Shown here in pieces: positions 36,115-45,773 of a stretch of DNA of 57,940 nt. The position numbers and the translations under genes were made by a program. Origin of the DNA: Leptospira biflexa (GTDB taxonomy: Bacteria > Spirochaetota > DYNZ01); assembly GCA_020720805.1 (NCBI GenBank), contig DYNZ01000011.1:1-57940 (forward strand), in the 5' to 3' direction. Under the pieces are notes generated by a model that saw only the letters and a list, made by a program, of their open reading frames with translations, was not told the origin of the DNA and did no database searches. How positions within the stretch are numbered: position 1 is the stretch's first letter; the number at the start of each line of letters is the position of its first letter.

Positions 36115-39100
36115 ATGAAAGAGATGAACCAAGCCATCCAGGAAAGCCTGGAATTTTTACGCGGAATCAACCCTTTGCACCAGGAGATCCGCTCGGGAAG
36201 TGACAATAGACGCCACAAACTGCAAAAAGTACTGATCGCCAACCGTGGAGAGATTGCCAAGCGCTTTTTCCTGGCATTGAAAGAGGAGGGGATCCCTTCT
36301 GTAGCCATAGTTACCAATGTCGATATGGGTCAATCCTGGTACCAACAGGCTGACGAGGTTATTTTTATCGGAGATGGAAAGCACTATACCAACATTCCCA
36401 TTGTGATCGCAGCTACCATGCTAGTTCAGGCCAATGCCATCTATCCCGGCTACGGCTTCCTTTCTGAAAACGCCTCCTTTGTGGATGCCATCCAGCAGGC
36501 CAACCAGACCTTTGGCAAAGAGATCATCTTCATGGGACCCAGCGCCGATATCATGAACCGCGTCGGGGATAAACTTGCAGCCAGAAAACTGGCCAAAGAG
36601 CAGGGGGTACCTCTGTTCCAAGGATCGGAAGCGATCGCCTCCGCAGAAGAGGCAAAGACAGTAGCTAACCGCATCGGCTACCCGGTCATGGTAAAACTCA
36701 GCGCAGGCGGCGGCGGCAAAGGGATGCTGCCTGTTTACAAAGATGCGGACATGGATTTCGCAGTAGAATCCAGCCAGCGCACAGGACGCAACCTATACCA
36801 GGATGACACCTTCTATCTTGAAAAATTTATTGAGCAACCCGTGCACATGGAGGTACAGATCTTCAACGGCACGGCCATCGGTCTTCGCAAATGCGCGGTA
36901 CAGCGCCGTAACCAAAAGGTACTGGAGGAGACAGGAGACGCTTTTCTTGATAGCCACATGGTTTTGTCAATGCTGGCCGCAGCCGAAAATATGGCGCGCA
37001 TCTCAGGATATAGTCAGGGAGCTGGCGCTGGCACTGTTGAATTTTTATATGATGCTGCATCCCAGCGCTTTGGATTTTTGGAGATGAATGTGCGGCTACA
37101 GGTGGAGCACCCTGTAACGGATCAATCCCTGAAAATCGATCTGGCGAAGTGGCAGATCCTATTTTTTGACGGCAGAGAGCGCGAAATCCCTTACCAGGAT
37201 GCTCTCGAGCAGCGCTTCACAAACAAAACCCACGCCATCGAAGCCCGTATTTATGCCGAAGATCCAGAAAATGATTACGCTCCAGCACCTGGCATTATCC
37301 AGGAGCTCGACCTGCCAACCTTCAATGGTATCCGCAGTGACTTTGGCTTTAAAAAAGGGGATACCATTCTGCCCGACTATGACCCCATGATCGGCAAAGT
37401 GATTGCTTACGGCGACACCCGCAGAGAAGCCATCACTCGTATGGAACGAGCTCTGAGCGAGCTGTATGTGCAGGGAATTCTCACCAATATCAACCAGCTT
37501 CTTCATATTGTACGGGCTAAAAAATTTATCGAGGGGGATTATACCAATCTTATCTTGCCCAAAAATCCCCACCTGGAAAAACCTGAGTACGACAACGCCA
37601 CATTACAAAAGGGGGCTATCTTTGCCGCTCTAGGGGAACATGCCCAGGCAATGAATACACTCGCCCGTCAAACGCTGCATAGCCGCGATCTGGAGAACAC
37701 AGTTCAGCTTCTCCAGATTCATCAGCCCTCCTCCAGTTACGCGGTCAAACTCTATGGCCATGAATATACCGTGGATCTGGTGCAAACCGCTCTGGACAAT
37801 TACTATGTTTATTTAAACAGCACCTATATGGGTGAGGTGGAGCTACTGCCAAAACTGGAAGGAGATTACGATTTTCTGGTTCGATTTGGCCTGCAATCCT
37901 ACCCCATCCGACTGGACAGCCGTCCCGCATTTACGATTCTGCGCGTCAACGACGAGCATGGTAAAACTCAATACCTGCGCGCAGTCATCTCAGCAATCGG
38001 CAGCGGGGATACCAGCGATCCCGCCGGCATGATTCGCTCACCTTTCCAGGCGACCTTCGTTACCTTGGCTAAAGAGAGTAAAGCCAAAGAAAAACTGGTC
38101 AGCATAGGCGCCATAGTGGAGAAAGATGATCCCATTATGGTTATATCCGCCATGAAGATGGAGACCACCGTTCGCGCGCCCCTGAGCGGCAGGATCTCCT
38201 ATATTCTCGAAGAGGGCGACCTGAACAGACTCCAACTGGGCAAGACCGCTGATGGTCTTATCATTGGTAAAAGCATAAGCGAAGGAGAGGTTCTCTTTGT
38301 CATTGAAGAAGAGGAGCAGAAATCCGCAGAAGCAGCCAGTGCCGAGGCTGAACAAAAACCCATCGAAGAGATCCTGGAGATTACACGCAACCGACCTCTA
38401 CTGCTACAAAAGCTCTTCTCTGATGAGCTCCAGGATACGGCGCCAGAGCAGCCTGAGGTAAACATACCCATTCTCTTGAAGCTGTTGCGCGCCCACTTTT
38501 TGGGATTTCAGGTTAATCCCATGGTGCTGGAGCGGCTCTCTGCTGCCCTTGCCTATATTACTCCGGAACAGTGGCGCCTTTTACCGGGAAAAAACACCCA
38601 GGATGATATTAATTCGATCATTAACTTCTACCTGAATATCAAACAGCTCTATTCCGCAACCCTGAACGCGAATATCTCCAGTTTTGCGGAACTGAACACA
38701 TTTGTAATGGAATGGGAACACGATAGCTTTGTTCCCAGCGCCTCCTTCAAACTGAATATGGGCAATCTGTTTCGCACCTACCAGATCAATGACTGGCTGC
38801 ACAAGCCAGCTTCAGAGAAAAGCTCTGTCAAGCTTGCCTTTGTCAGTATGCTGCGGGCCTACAATAGCTGCCTGAACTACCCCTATATTATCAACAACCT
38901 GGTTGCCATCCTCGGCAACCTTAGCAATCTGCAGCGCCGTATGAGCTATACTTTAAAGCGTCTGATCTTTATCGAACAGAGTGAATTGAACGATTTTGTG
39001 GCTGAAACAGCCATTAAGGTGTTGCGAACCACTCCTTTCCCCCGTCTCAGCCGTGATGCCATTCCCTGGGTATCCATGCAGTATATGCGCGATTACCGCC

Positions 39101-42100
39101 GTATGGTGAAAGATATCTTCGGCTCTTTTGGCGATTCAGGTACAGAGATCGCAGCCAGGATGAAGGCTTCCTTACAAGGCCAGGAGACCTCCGGAGTCCC
39201 CCTGCAACCCTGGATGGAAAAAGATGCCCAGGCAAGATTGGCGCTGCTGGCAGACAAATGGCTTGTTCAGAAGCTCTACTCTCCTTATGATTTTGTGAGC
39301 GTCTACCAGATCACAAGTAAAGAGGAAACCACTCAGAGTCACTATCTGGTGTATGGCTTTCTGCCGGAAAATAGCTTTTCCAGAGATGAACAGGGTCAAA
39401 TCATTGGCAGTCAGGAGTTTGATCATACCTCCATCGAAGCCACCCGCATCCTGCGCGCTTACCAAAATTTGAAGCCGCTGAAACGAAACAGCATCGAGAT
39501 CTTTGTCACCAGATCAGCGATGGAAGTGGATCTTGGTTCCCATGATCCAGCAAAGCTCAATTACTTCACCTTTAACCGGCTCGGCATGAATGTGCTGCGC
39601 TTTTTTACCCATGTCTCTCTCTCCTATTCCGTTTTTCATGTTGATTTTATCAACGCCAGCAATGGCCAGAAGGAGCGCAAATCCCTGAAAATGGCGCTGG
39701 AAAAGGGAAGATTGCTCATTGACCTTTTTCTCGATATTGATGCCCGCAACCCTTACAGCCAGAAGCCGGCAGACGCGCGGGTGCAGAAGATGCTCGAACG
39801 CGATAAGTGGCCAGCTGATGTCTGGGCTCGAGAGTGTTTTGATCACGGTATCTATGAAGAAATCATCATCAAGTCTATAGACGAAATTACCGTTACCGAT
39901 GCAAAAACAGGCAAGCAAGGCTTCAAACCGGTTGGTAGCCACATCTATTCCGGTAAAGTCGGCGGCCGCCCTGCCCTCTTCTATATCAAAGACAGCCGCA
40001 TTGCAGGGGGCGCAACCGGAGATCTCGAAGGATTAAAATATGTAGCTGCTTCTTACATTGCCTATCTGCAGGGATTGCCCTTCTACGTCTGGAATGACGG
40101 CGCCGGAGCTAACATCCGCGAGGGAATGGTCTCCCTGAACCGGGCAGGCGAGGGTTTTCTCATGAATGCGCTGCTGGGTGGCCGGGTCACACCGGATCAG
40201 TTCCAACGCTTTACCCGATTCAATCCAGATCCGCGACTGCAGCAGCTCTTTGCCGAACTCGACGCCCAACTTGGTCTGGAAAACAATGGGCTGCCAAAAG
40301 CTGACGGTAATACTTTTACTGTAGCTGTAGGTATCGGATCGTCAACAGGATTGGATGTGTACGGTTCCAGCCAGAGCGCAATTCAGGTGATCGTGGATAC
40401 AGATGAGTCCTATCGGGTACTCACCGGCTCCAATGTCATCAAATCTGTTACCGGCGAAGATATGACTAATTATGAGATTGGCGGCGCTGGCGTCATGAGC
40501 AAATGGACCGGAACTGTAGATTATGTTGCCAATGACAAGGTACACCTTATTACCTTCATCCGCCGACTCCAGGAGACCTTTGTCTCCCAGAGCCCTGGCT
40601 CAGCTATCCGCAGACCAAAAGGCAGCACCTTCTCCGAATCCAGCCAGATTGTGAATCCCGAGATCCAGGTACTATCAGAAACAATCATTCACCAAAATGT
40701 AGATGCAGACACATTTATCCCTTTTAAAGAACAGTGGTATGGCTCAGCAAATGTAGTAGGCGGTTTTGCCCAGCTCGGCGGTCACCGGGTGCTGGTCATG
40801 GGACCGCGCTCCAACTTTGGTTTGCGCACCTTTCCTGCCATTACCAAAGCCAAAGAGCTGCTGCGCACAGCCTACAAAACCGGAGCGCACCAAGTTCTCT
40901 TTTTTGGTAAAAACTGGTACTACGAAACCATCAGCGAAGCGGAAAACTCCATGCGCGCTCGTATGGATTTTCTCAAGGATGTGCAGAAAAAATCGGGAGT
41001 GCGCGTCCATATTATCAGTCACCATGAGGGTCTGCACCGGCTCAAAATCAACTGTCTGGCCGATGCCATCATCTTTATTCGCTCCAAAAATCTTCATCCC
41101 GATATCCTGGAGAAAGCTAGCCAGATGGCCACCTTTTCCGTGGATAGCGCGGCTGAGGCCTTTGATCTCTCTTGTAAAATCATCGACCTCCTCAGCAACC
41201 GGCAGGCAGCGCCTGGCCAGAGCGGCGGAGTTCCGTCAATTCCGGCTGATCCAGCACTACCCTATGATATCATCAAGTCTGTGATTGAACCTGTGTTTGA
41301 CTCAGGAAGCTTTATCGAATTTTTCGCAGATATGAATCGACCCAGCGGTCCAGGCTTAATCACCGGTTTCGCCCGTCTAGCCGGAAAAAGCGTAGCGATC
41401 ATCGCAGATCAGCCGATCATTATGGGAGGAGCTCCGGATGCTCCTGGCACAGAAAAGTATCGGATGTTCACAGAACTGGTGCATCGAAATGGCATGCCGT
41501 TGGTTATGCTATCCAATGCTCCAGGATTTGTTCCAGGGGTCAAACAAGAGAGGCTGCGCATCCAACAGATTGGAGGAGAGTCCCTTGATGTCAATATCCT
41601 CAGCACCATGCCTGTGGTCTCTGTCATCCTCAACCAAAACTATGGCGGTCGCCAGATTCACGCGTTTAGCAAGTTTATCCGTCCTGGCATCGTTTATCTT
41701 GCCCTGCGTAACGCTGTTATGGCGGTCATGGGAGCCAAAGCCTCCTTCGACCTTTTCATGGGCGCCAAATACAATGAGCTATTGGCTCAGGGTAAGGAGC
41801 AGGAGGCAGTGGCCATGCGCGTGAAGTATGTCGAAGAGTACAACAGCAAGGCAGCCGCATACAATGACGCCTTTGGTACAGGAATCCTTGACTGGCTAAT
41901 AGAGGAGATAGCAACCCTCCGGGAACACATCATCGAAGGAATGAAGGTTGCGGAAATTCGCGCCTCTGAAGTTTTAGAGTATCGCAGTTACTACAGCCTG
42001 ACAATGGCAGATGCCGCTGAAGCGATAACAGGGTTTCTGAGAGTGAACAAAATCCAGGGGGATATCTCCACCGATGGATCCATCGTCGTTCATAAAGCGG

Positions 42101-42180
42101 GACAGACAAAAACTGTCTCCCGTCAAGATGTAGAAAAGTTTTTGATGGGTTACGGAACGATCAGTATCTTCCAGAGTTGA
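36115..42180 (+). CDS. single-chain acetyl-CoA carboxylase (biotin carboxylase - BCCP - central region - carboxyltransferase)
   Basis: This 2021-residue protein combines every activity needed to make malonyl-CoA. Residues about 40-540 are biotin carboxylase (VLIANRGEIAKRFF, KLSAGGGGKGML near 195, EARIYAEDPENDYAPAPG near 375). About 640-750 is the biotin carrier with the biotinyl Lys681 in SAMKMETT. About 760-1230 is a helical central region without a recognised motif. About 1240-2000 is the carboxyltransferase, N half with DSRIAGGATGDLEGLKY (near 1290) and C half with PIIMGGAPDAPGTEKY (near 1765). The order matches eukaryotic cytosolic ACC. Acetyl-CoA as substrate is inferred from the fatty-acid genes next to it; another acyl-CoA is possible. 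A terminator follows directly. Confidence 0.93.
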   Translation: MKEMNQAIQESLEFLRGINPLHQEIRSGSDNRRHKLQKVLIANRGEIAKRFFLALKEEGIPSVAIVTNVDMGQSWYQQADEVIFIGDGKHYTNIPIVIAATMLVQANAIYPGYGFLSENASFVDAIQQANQTFGKEIIFMGPSADIMNRVGDKLAARKLAKEQGVPLFQGSEAIASAEEAKTVANRIGYPVMVKLSAGGGGKGMLPVYKDADMDFAVESSQRTGRNLYQDDTFYLEKFIEQPVHMEVQIFNGTAIGLRKCAVQRRNQKVLEETGDAFLDSHMVLSMLAAAENMARISGYSQGAGAGTVEFLYDAASQRFGFLEMNVRLQVEHPVTDQSLKIDLAKWQILFFDGREREIPYQDALEQRFTNKTHAIEARIYAEDPENDYAPAPGIIQELDLPTFNGIRSDFGFKKGDTILPDYDPMIGKVIAYGDTRREAITRMERALSELYVQGILTNINQLLHIVRAKKFIEGDYTNLILPKNPHLEKPEYDNATLQKGAIFAALGEHAQAMNTLARQTLHSRDLENTVQLLQIHQPSSSYAVKLYGHEYTVDLVQTALDNYYVYLNSTYMGEVELLPKLEGDYDFLVRFGLQSYPIRLDSRPAFTILRVNDEHGKTQYLRAVISAIGSGDTSDPAGMIRSPFQATFVTLAKESKAKEKLVSIGAIVEKDDPIMVISAMKMETTVRAPLSGRISYILEEGDLNRLQLGKTADGLIIGKSISEGEVLFVIEEEEQKSAEAASAEAEQKPIEEILEITRNRPLLLQKLFSDELQDTAPEQPEVNIPILLKLLRAHFLGFQVNPMVLERLSAALAYITPEQWRLLPGKNTQDDINSIINFYLNIKQLYSATLNANISSFAELNTFVMEWEHDSFVPSASFKLNMGNLFRTYQINDWLHKPASEKSSVKLAFVSMLRAYNSCLNYPYIINNLVAILGNLSNLQRRMSYTLKRLIFIEQSELNDFVAETAIKVLRTTPFPRLSRDAIPWVSMQYMRDYRRMVKDIFGSFGDSGTEIAARMKASLQGQETSGVPLQPWMEKDAQARLALLADKWLVQKLYSPYDFVSVYQITSKEETTQSHYLVYGFLPENSFSRDEQGQIIGSQEFDHTSIEATRILRAYQNLKPLKRNSIEIFVTRSAMEVDLGSHDPAKLNYFTFNRLGMNVLRFFTHVSLSYSVFHVDFINASNGQKERKSLKMALEKGRLLIDLFLDIDARNPYSQKPADARVQKMLERDKWPADVWARECFDHGIYEEIIIKSIDEITVTDAKTGKQGFKPVGSHIYSGKVGGRPALFYIKDSRIAGGATGDLEGLKYVAASYIAYLQGLPFYVWNDGAGANIREGMVSLNRAGEGFLMNALLGGRVTPDQFQRFTRFNPDPRLQQLFAELDAQLGLENNGLPKADGNTFTVAVGIGSSTGLDVYGSSQSAIQVIVDTDESYRVLTGSNVIKSVTGEDMTNYEIGGAGVMSKWTGTVDYVANDKVHLITFIRRLQETFVSQSPGSAIRRPKGSTFSESSQIVNPEIQVLSETIIHQNVDADTFIPFKEQWYGSANVVGGFAQLGGHRVLVMGPRSNFGLRTFPAITKAKELLRTAYKTGAHQVLFFGKNWYYETISEAENSMRARMDFLKDVQKKSGVRVHIISHHEGLHRLKINCLADAIIFIRSKNLHPDILEKASQMATFSVDSAAEAFDLSCKIIDLLSNRQAAPGQSGGVPSIPADPALPYDIIKSVIEPVFDSGSFIEFFADMNRPSGPGLITGFARLAGKSVAIIADQPIIMGGAPDAPGTEKYRMFTELVHRNGMPLVMLSNAPGFVPGVKQERLRIQQIGGESLDVNILSTMPVVSVILNQNYGGRQIHAFSKFIRPGIVYLALRNAVMAVMGAKASFDLFMGAKYNELLAQGKEQEAVAMRVKYVEEYNSKAAAYNDAFGTGILDWLIEEIATLREHIIEGMKVAEIRASEVLEYRSYYSLTMADAAEAITGFLRVNKIQGDISTDGSIVVHKAGQTKTVSRQDVEKFLMGYGTISIFQS

Positions 42181-42187
42181 AAGCAAG

Positions 42188-42223
42188 AAAACCCTGGCTA
42201 AAAAATTAATTAGCCAGGGTTTT
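42188..42223 (+). terminator. intrinsic terminator of the acetyl-CoA carboxylase gene
   Basis: A perfect 13-bp stem (42188-42200 with 42211-42223) begins eight bases after the stop. The left arm starts with AAAA and the right arm ends with TTTT, so it may act in both directions. Confidence 0.85.
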
Positions 42224-42325
42224 CCTTATATGCAGAAAAAATTTATCAAAAAATTCATGTAAATCTATTTTTGAATCTCACTACACTTACCATTAAATGT
42301 CCTAAAAATTATATCCCACTTTCCT

Positions 42326-42951
42326 TTAATAATATAGATTTCCGCTTTCAAATTTGAAATTCTTTTTCTTTTCAAAAAAACCTGTAGGTTTTGCTGTTTC
42401 AAATTCAATATCGATATAATAATGGAATGCAGGCTGCCTGAATTCAGGCTTGGTTATTTTTATATCTTTTACAACTATAGGTGTAGCAATTTTCCCCGAG
42501 CAAGATAAACCACGAAAAAATGATTCATTTTGCTTCTCAAATTCTGCTTTAATATTGGCTTTTGCCTCTTCTTGAGCGGGAGCTGATCCAGGAGCCATCT
42601 CATCAGTCCAGTCCAGGATTACATTTCTATAAAAAAACCCAATTATTCTTGTATTCGCGATAAATAACATTCACATTAAAAGTTCTTACAAAAGTTTTAA
42701 AATCGACCTTTGCGGAATATTTAATTAATGCGATAAGAATTTTGGTTCTCTTTTCGACAATCACCTTTTGTTCCCATGTACCTATTTTTTTAACAGATAA
42801 CAGTTTTCCCTGCTCTCCCTGTACTTTCCAATTGTTTTTTAAATCCCTTTCTACGGTTGGATTTCCTGGATAAGCTGGTAGACTTAACACCGAAGCAGGG
42901 ATAATATAAAAAACCGAATACAAGAACAACAGCAAATAATTTTGCTATCAT
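42326..42951 (-). pseudogene. frameshifted gene for a secreted protein of about 207 aa
   Basis: A good start lies at 42951: AAGGAG upstream, then MIAKLFAVVLVFGF, a signal peptide. That frame fails within a run of six T (42908-42913 on the plus strand as A). The second frame (42627-42935) carries on with YIIPASVLSLPAYPGNPTVE and fails at a run of seven T (42631-42637). The third (42326-42670) continues with YRNVILDWTDEMAPG to the end. Removing one T from each run gives one open protein of 207 residues, and the span minus two bases is exactly 208 codons. It is either a true pseudogene or carries two homopolymer errors. Family not recognised. Confidence 0.75.
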
Positions 42952-43067
42952 GAGACAACTCCTTTTGGTAGAATTTACAAGCTTGAAGAAAAAAAATGAT
43001 TAAGGAATACAACTATTATTTTTCACAAAAAAATCTTTTTTAATCAAAACCTTAAATCTATTCTTTA

Positions 43068-43733
43068 CTAATCAACCTTATGAACCTTTTTCCAGTCCAC
43101 TTTCTCACCCAATATTGCGTGTAACGCCTCAATTGTATCATCCTGGTGATATTCCATTCCGGCATTTTGCACCTGAACCTTGCCATCCTGATTTCGGATA
43201 AAACGGCGACCAGCATGATGCTCAGCCGAGACTACGGTTCCTTTTTCTGTCCCCTCGCCCTGCAGATGAATCTCACCATTGCATACGCAAAAATAGGTGC
43301 TCTTTACATCTTCCACCTTGATGCAATAGGAGGTTCCACGTACCCCGGCTACAACGGTTGGCGTCTTGATCTGGTATTTTTGCTGCTTGGTAAAAACTTT
43401 ATTGTTTACTCCGGCAAGCCAACCCTTATCGAGTTGCAAAATATTTTCCTGCAGTGAGATGCGGTAAACCAGGCGGGAGTTCTCTTTGAGCTCCATAATC
43501 GCTTTGGAGTCAATCTGGATGCGGCAACTTGCCCCCTTGCCTGTTTCGATCACATCCTGAAAGCGAACCTCCTGCCCTGTGCTTTTTACCTTAACTCCAT
43601 TGAGTGCTACTTCCCCTTTCAAGAAAACTATACGCGCGTTTGCCACGCTTTTTTCTAACGGAGCCTCTGCTTTATGGCAGGACACCAAAATGCCGCTAAA
43701 AAACATGATGATCATGAAAATCCTTATATTCAT
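43068..43733 (-). CDS. FecR-domain lipoprotein
   Basis: ATG 43733 is chosen because AAGGGG lies seven bases upstream and the product then starts with a lipoprotein signal (MNIRIFMIIMFFSGILVSC, lipid Cys19). The longer frame to 43877 is rejected. The FecR domain occupies about residues 35-140, with a strand containing ASCRIQIDSKAIMELKENS and the hallmark TPTVVAGVRGTSYCI. FecR lipoproteins without a TonB-coupled regulator are common in spirochaetes and related groups (LipL45-like). Function is unknown. It is not clearly in an operon. Confidence 0.87.
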   Translation of the reverse strand: MNIRIFMIIMFFSGILVSCHKAEAPLEKSVANARIVFLKGEVALNGVKVKSTGQEVRFQDVIETGKGASCRIQIDSKAIMELKENSRLVYRISLQENILQLDKGWLAGVNNKVFTKQQKYQIKTPTVVAGVRGTSYCIKVEDVKSTYFCVCNGEIHLQGEGTEKGTVVSAEHHAGRRFIRNQDGKVQVQNAGMEYHQDDTIEALHAILGEKVDWKKVHKVD

Positions 43734-43923
43734 ACACTTGCCCCTTATTTTTACGATTGCCCAGGCAATACCGAGCAGAAACCGACTCTTCCAATGGCTT
43801 CGCATCAGATAACCTGTTTTAAAAGAAAAATTCCGCCCAAAAATGCTGACAGCATTCTTAGCTGTAGAATGATGCAAAGCGCAAACATTTTTTTTTTCTA
43901 CTTAAAAATTTCAAAAAAACGAT

Positions 43924-44652
43924 CTAACCCAAATCCACATGATAGCGAATTCGAAGATCAAGCGGCTCTTTCCAGGCGAGGGACTTTGCCCTGTACCAGC
44001 AAACCGCCGCCGCAAATCGGCCATGATGACTAAAGGAGATATAGTGATCTGTTTTCTGGCCTGCAGCAAACAGGTGAGGTATCCGAAAGGCATCAGAGCA
44101 AACCTCAAAAAAATTTTCTTGATGAAAGTACCTCTGCAAACCACGAAGCAGGATTCTACGCACTGCCCTAGATGCGGCGCTCGCTTGATTTGTCCCAACA
44201 GGAGCTATCCAGACAAGAATATCTCCATCAACCAGCTTGCTCTGCAGCTTAGGTGTCTCTACTGTGGTTTGAAACCGCCACTGCGGTGAGCTGTGGATAG
44301 CCAGACTGTGGATAAAATTTTTCTGAGATCGGGAATAAAGACGTAATCTGATCTTGTCCTTATATGTCAGAAAACGACCGGAAACATAGCCAAACTGGCG
44401 GTGCAAAAAAGGGGTCTCGGGATAGATTCGGGTCACGGCCTTGTAGGCGGCCTCTTTATAGGACCACAAACGCCACAGTTGCCGATTGGCCCGATGGATA
44501 TCCCGTAACGAGATATCCTCTAACAGGCTTTGCTCACGCAGCGTAAACACCCTTTGCGCAAAGCGAGGATGATAGGTAGAAAGCTGGCTGTCAGCACTCT
44601 GAATATCAATAATATCATTTCCCAGACTGGTCGCGTCCGGCAAAATAGGCAT
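43924..44652 (-). CDS. 4'-phosphopantetheinyl transferase
   Basis: It transfers the phosphopantetheine arm from CoA to the Ser of acyl carrier proteins. The motif GNDIIDI (Asp13) and WSYKEAAYKA (Lys66, Glu67, Lys71) are the two metal- and CoA-binding signatures of the family. The 242-residue length is nearer the Sfp group than the short AcpS. It overlaps the PlsC gene by 38 bases and lies at the end of the fatty-acid run, so the ACP encoded at 45490-45735 is the likely substrate. Confidence 0.88.
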   Translation of the reverse strand: MPILPDATSLGNDIIDIQSADSQLSTYHPRFAQRVFTLREQSLLEDISLRDIHRANRQLWRLWSYKEAAYKAVTRIYPETPFLHRQFGYVSGRFLTYKDKIRLRLYSRSQKNFIHSLAIHSSPQWRFQTTVETPKLQSKLVDGDILVWIAPVGTNQASAASRAVRRILLRGLQRYFHQENFFEVCSDAFRIPHLFAAGQKTDHYISFSHHGRFAAAVCWYRAKSLAWKEPLDLRIRYHVDLG

Positions 44653-45370
44653 CTTCCATCTCTTTCAATTTCGTGATAATCTGATAGGACACTTCCCGCT
44701 GTCCGCGCAATCCTTTGGAAACTTTTTTCGGTTCCAACAGCTCCATGGTCAACGTGAAGGTCTCTCCCATTTTCGGAATTTCTGAGTAGGTATTCTGGCC
44801 ATCACCCCGCAAATAGACGCAGAGCACCTTACAGTTCTCCACATTTTCAATAATATTGCCAACACCATACTTCACGTTGTCTGTATCAATGCGGCCGGTG
44901 CGGCTGCGCTCACCCTCCGGAAAGATGGTAAAAGGTTCGCCCTGCTGCAGAAGATAACGCATTTGGTTCAGTACCTGGTCATGGTGCTCTTTGCTACCTT
45001 TGCGCTCTATGGGAATACACTTGCCAAGATAGGTTATTACACTACGAATGAGATTGTTTTTAAAATTATCCTTCTCCGGAACATTCCAGGAAAAATCGCG
45101 GAAGTGAAGAAAATAGGACCATATCGAAGAAAACGCCCAATGAATAATGACAGAATCGATCAGGGTCAAATGGTTTGCGCAGATCAACAGCGGCGCCTTC
45201 ACCTGCTTGCGAATTTCGCGAAACTGTCTGCGGATTTCGCGGATGCGCCGCATCCGATACCCCCAGATCCCTGTAAATGTAAAAATAATTCCAAAGCCGA
45301 CAGGTAAAATAAAAAAATGACCAAAAAATTTCTGCAATTTTATTGTAAATATTTCATCTTGCGTAATCAT
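44615..45370 (-). CDS. plsC: 1-acyl-glycerol-3-phosphate acyltransferase, PlsC type
   Basis: The 251-residue protein has a hydrophobic N-terminus (membrane contact near residues 18-35), the acyltransferase motif NHLTLID (NHx4D) and FPEGERSRTG. It would acylate lysophosphatidate or a related acceptor to make phospholipid. The gene overlaps the downstream phosphopantetheinyl transferase gene by 38 bases and is separated from the ACP gene by a terminator, so it may have its own promoter. The family is wide, so the exact acceptor is inferred. Confidence 0.87.
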   Translation of the reverse strand: MITQDEIFTIKLQKFFGHFFILPVGFGIIFTFTGIWGYRMRRIREIRRQFREIRKQVKAPLLICANHLTLIDSVIIHWAFSSIWSYFLHFRDFSWNVPEKDNFKNNLIRSVITYLGKCIPIERKGSKEHHDQVLNQMRYLLQQGEPFTIFPEGERSRTGRIDTDNVKYGVGNIIENVENCKVLCVYLRGDGQNTYSEIPKMGETFTLTMELLEPKKVSKGLRGQREVSYQIITKLKEMEDAYFAGRDQSGK

Positions 45371-45442
45371 AAGTGGAGCGTTTTTTGCGACCTGCGGGGA
45401 ATGTAGTTATGAATAAATCAGAAATAACTCTGTAAAAGGCAG

Positions 45443-45477
45443 CTCTTTCGGAACACCGTGGGGGCATCCCGAAAGAG
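45443..45477 (-). terminator. stem-loop after the ACP gene
   Basis: A perfect 9-bp stem (CTCTTTCGG with CCGAAAGAG) with a 17-base loop lies 12 bases past the ACP stop. On the minus strand it is followed by a short T-rich stretch. It probably ends the fatty-acid operon or reduces transcription into plsC. Confidence 0.7.
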
Positions 45478-45489
45478 GTTGTTCTCTAC

Positions 45490-45735
45490 TTACTGTTTAC
45501 CGAGAATCAGTTCAACAGCGGCGCCAACAGTTTCAACCTTATCTGCCTCTTCGTCAGCGATCTCAATATCAAATTCATCTTCCATTGCCAGAATAATATC
45601 TACCAGCCGTGATGAGTTGACTTGAAGATCAGTAATAATATTAGTTGCTTTACTGATATCCTTCAACGCATCCTGGTTACGGACAAATGGAGTCAATATT
45701 TTAACTACCTTGTCAAATATTTCTTTTTCAGACAT
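45490..45735 (-). CDS. acyl carrier protein with noncanonical DSL motif
   Basis: An 81-residue acidic helical protein with the ACP pattern ITDLQVNSSRLVDIILAMEDEFDIEI. The Ser expected to carry phosphopantetheine is Ser41. The usual DSL around it reads NSS here, and the next residues are RLVD. The carrier fold and length are normal. It lies just downstream of fabF with 38 bases between, and a phosphopantetheinyl transferase gene is 1 kb further on. It is presumably the carrier for this fatty-acid operon, although the motif suggests partners that recognise a modified helix II. Confidence 0.9.
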   Translation of the reverse strand: MSEKEIFDKVVKILTPFVRNQDALKDISKATNIITDLQVNSSRLVDIILAMEDEFDIEIADEEADKVETVGAAVELILGKQ

Positions 45736-45773
45736 GGTTTACCTTCCTTAAATTTTTAATTGTTCGTATCTGT

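Noticed and set aside
41438-41824. 128-residue plus-strand frame inside the carboxylase gene
   Set aside because: A shadow frame within a strongly conserved carboxyltransferase region.
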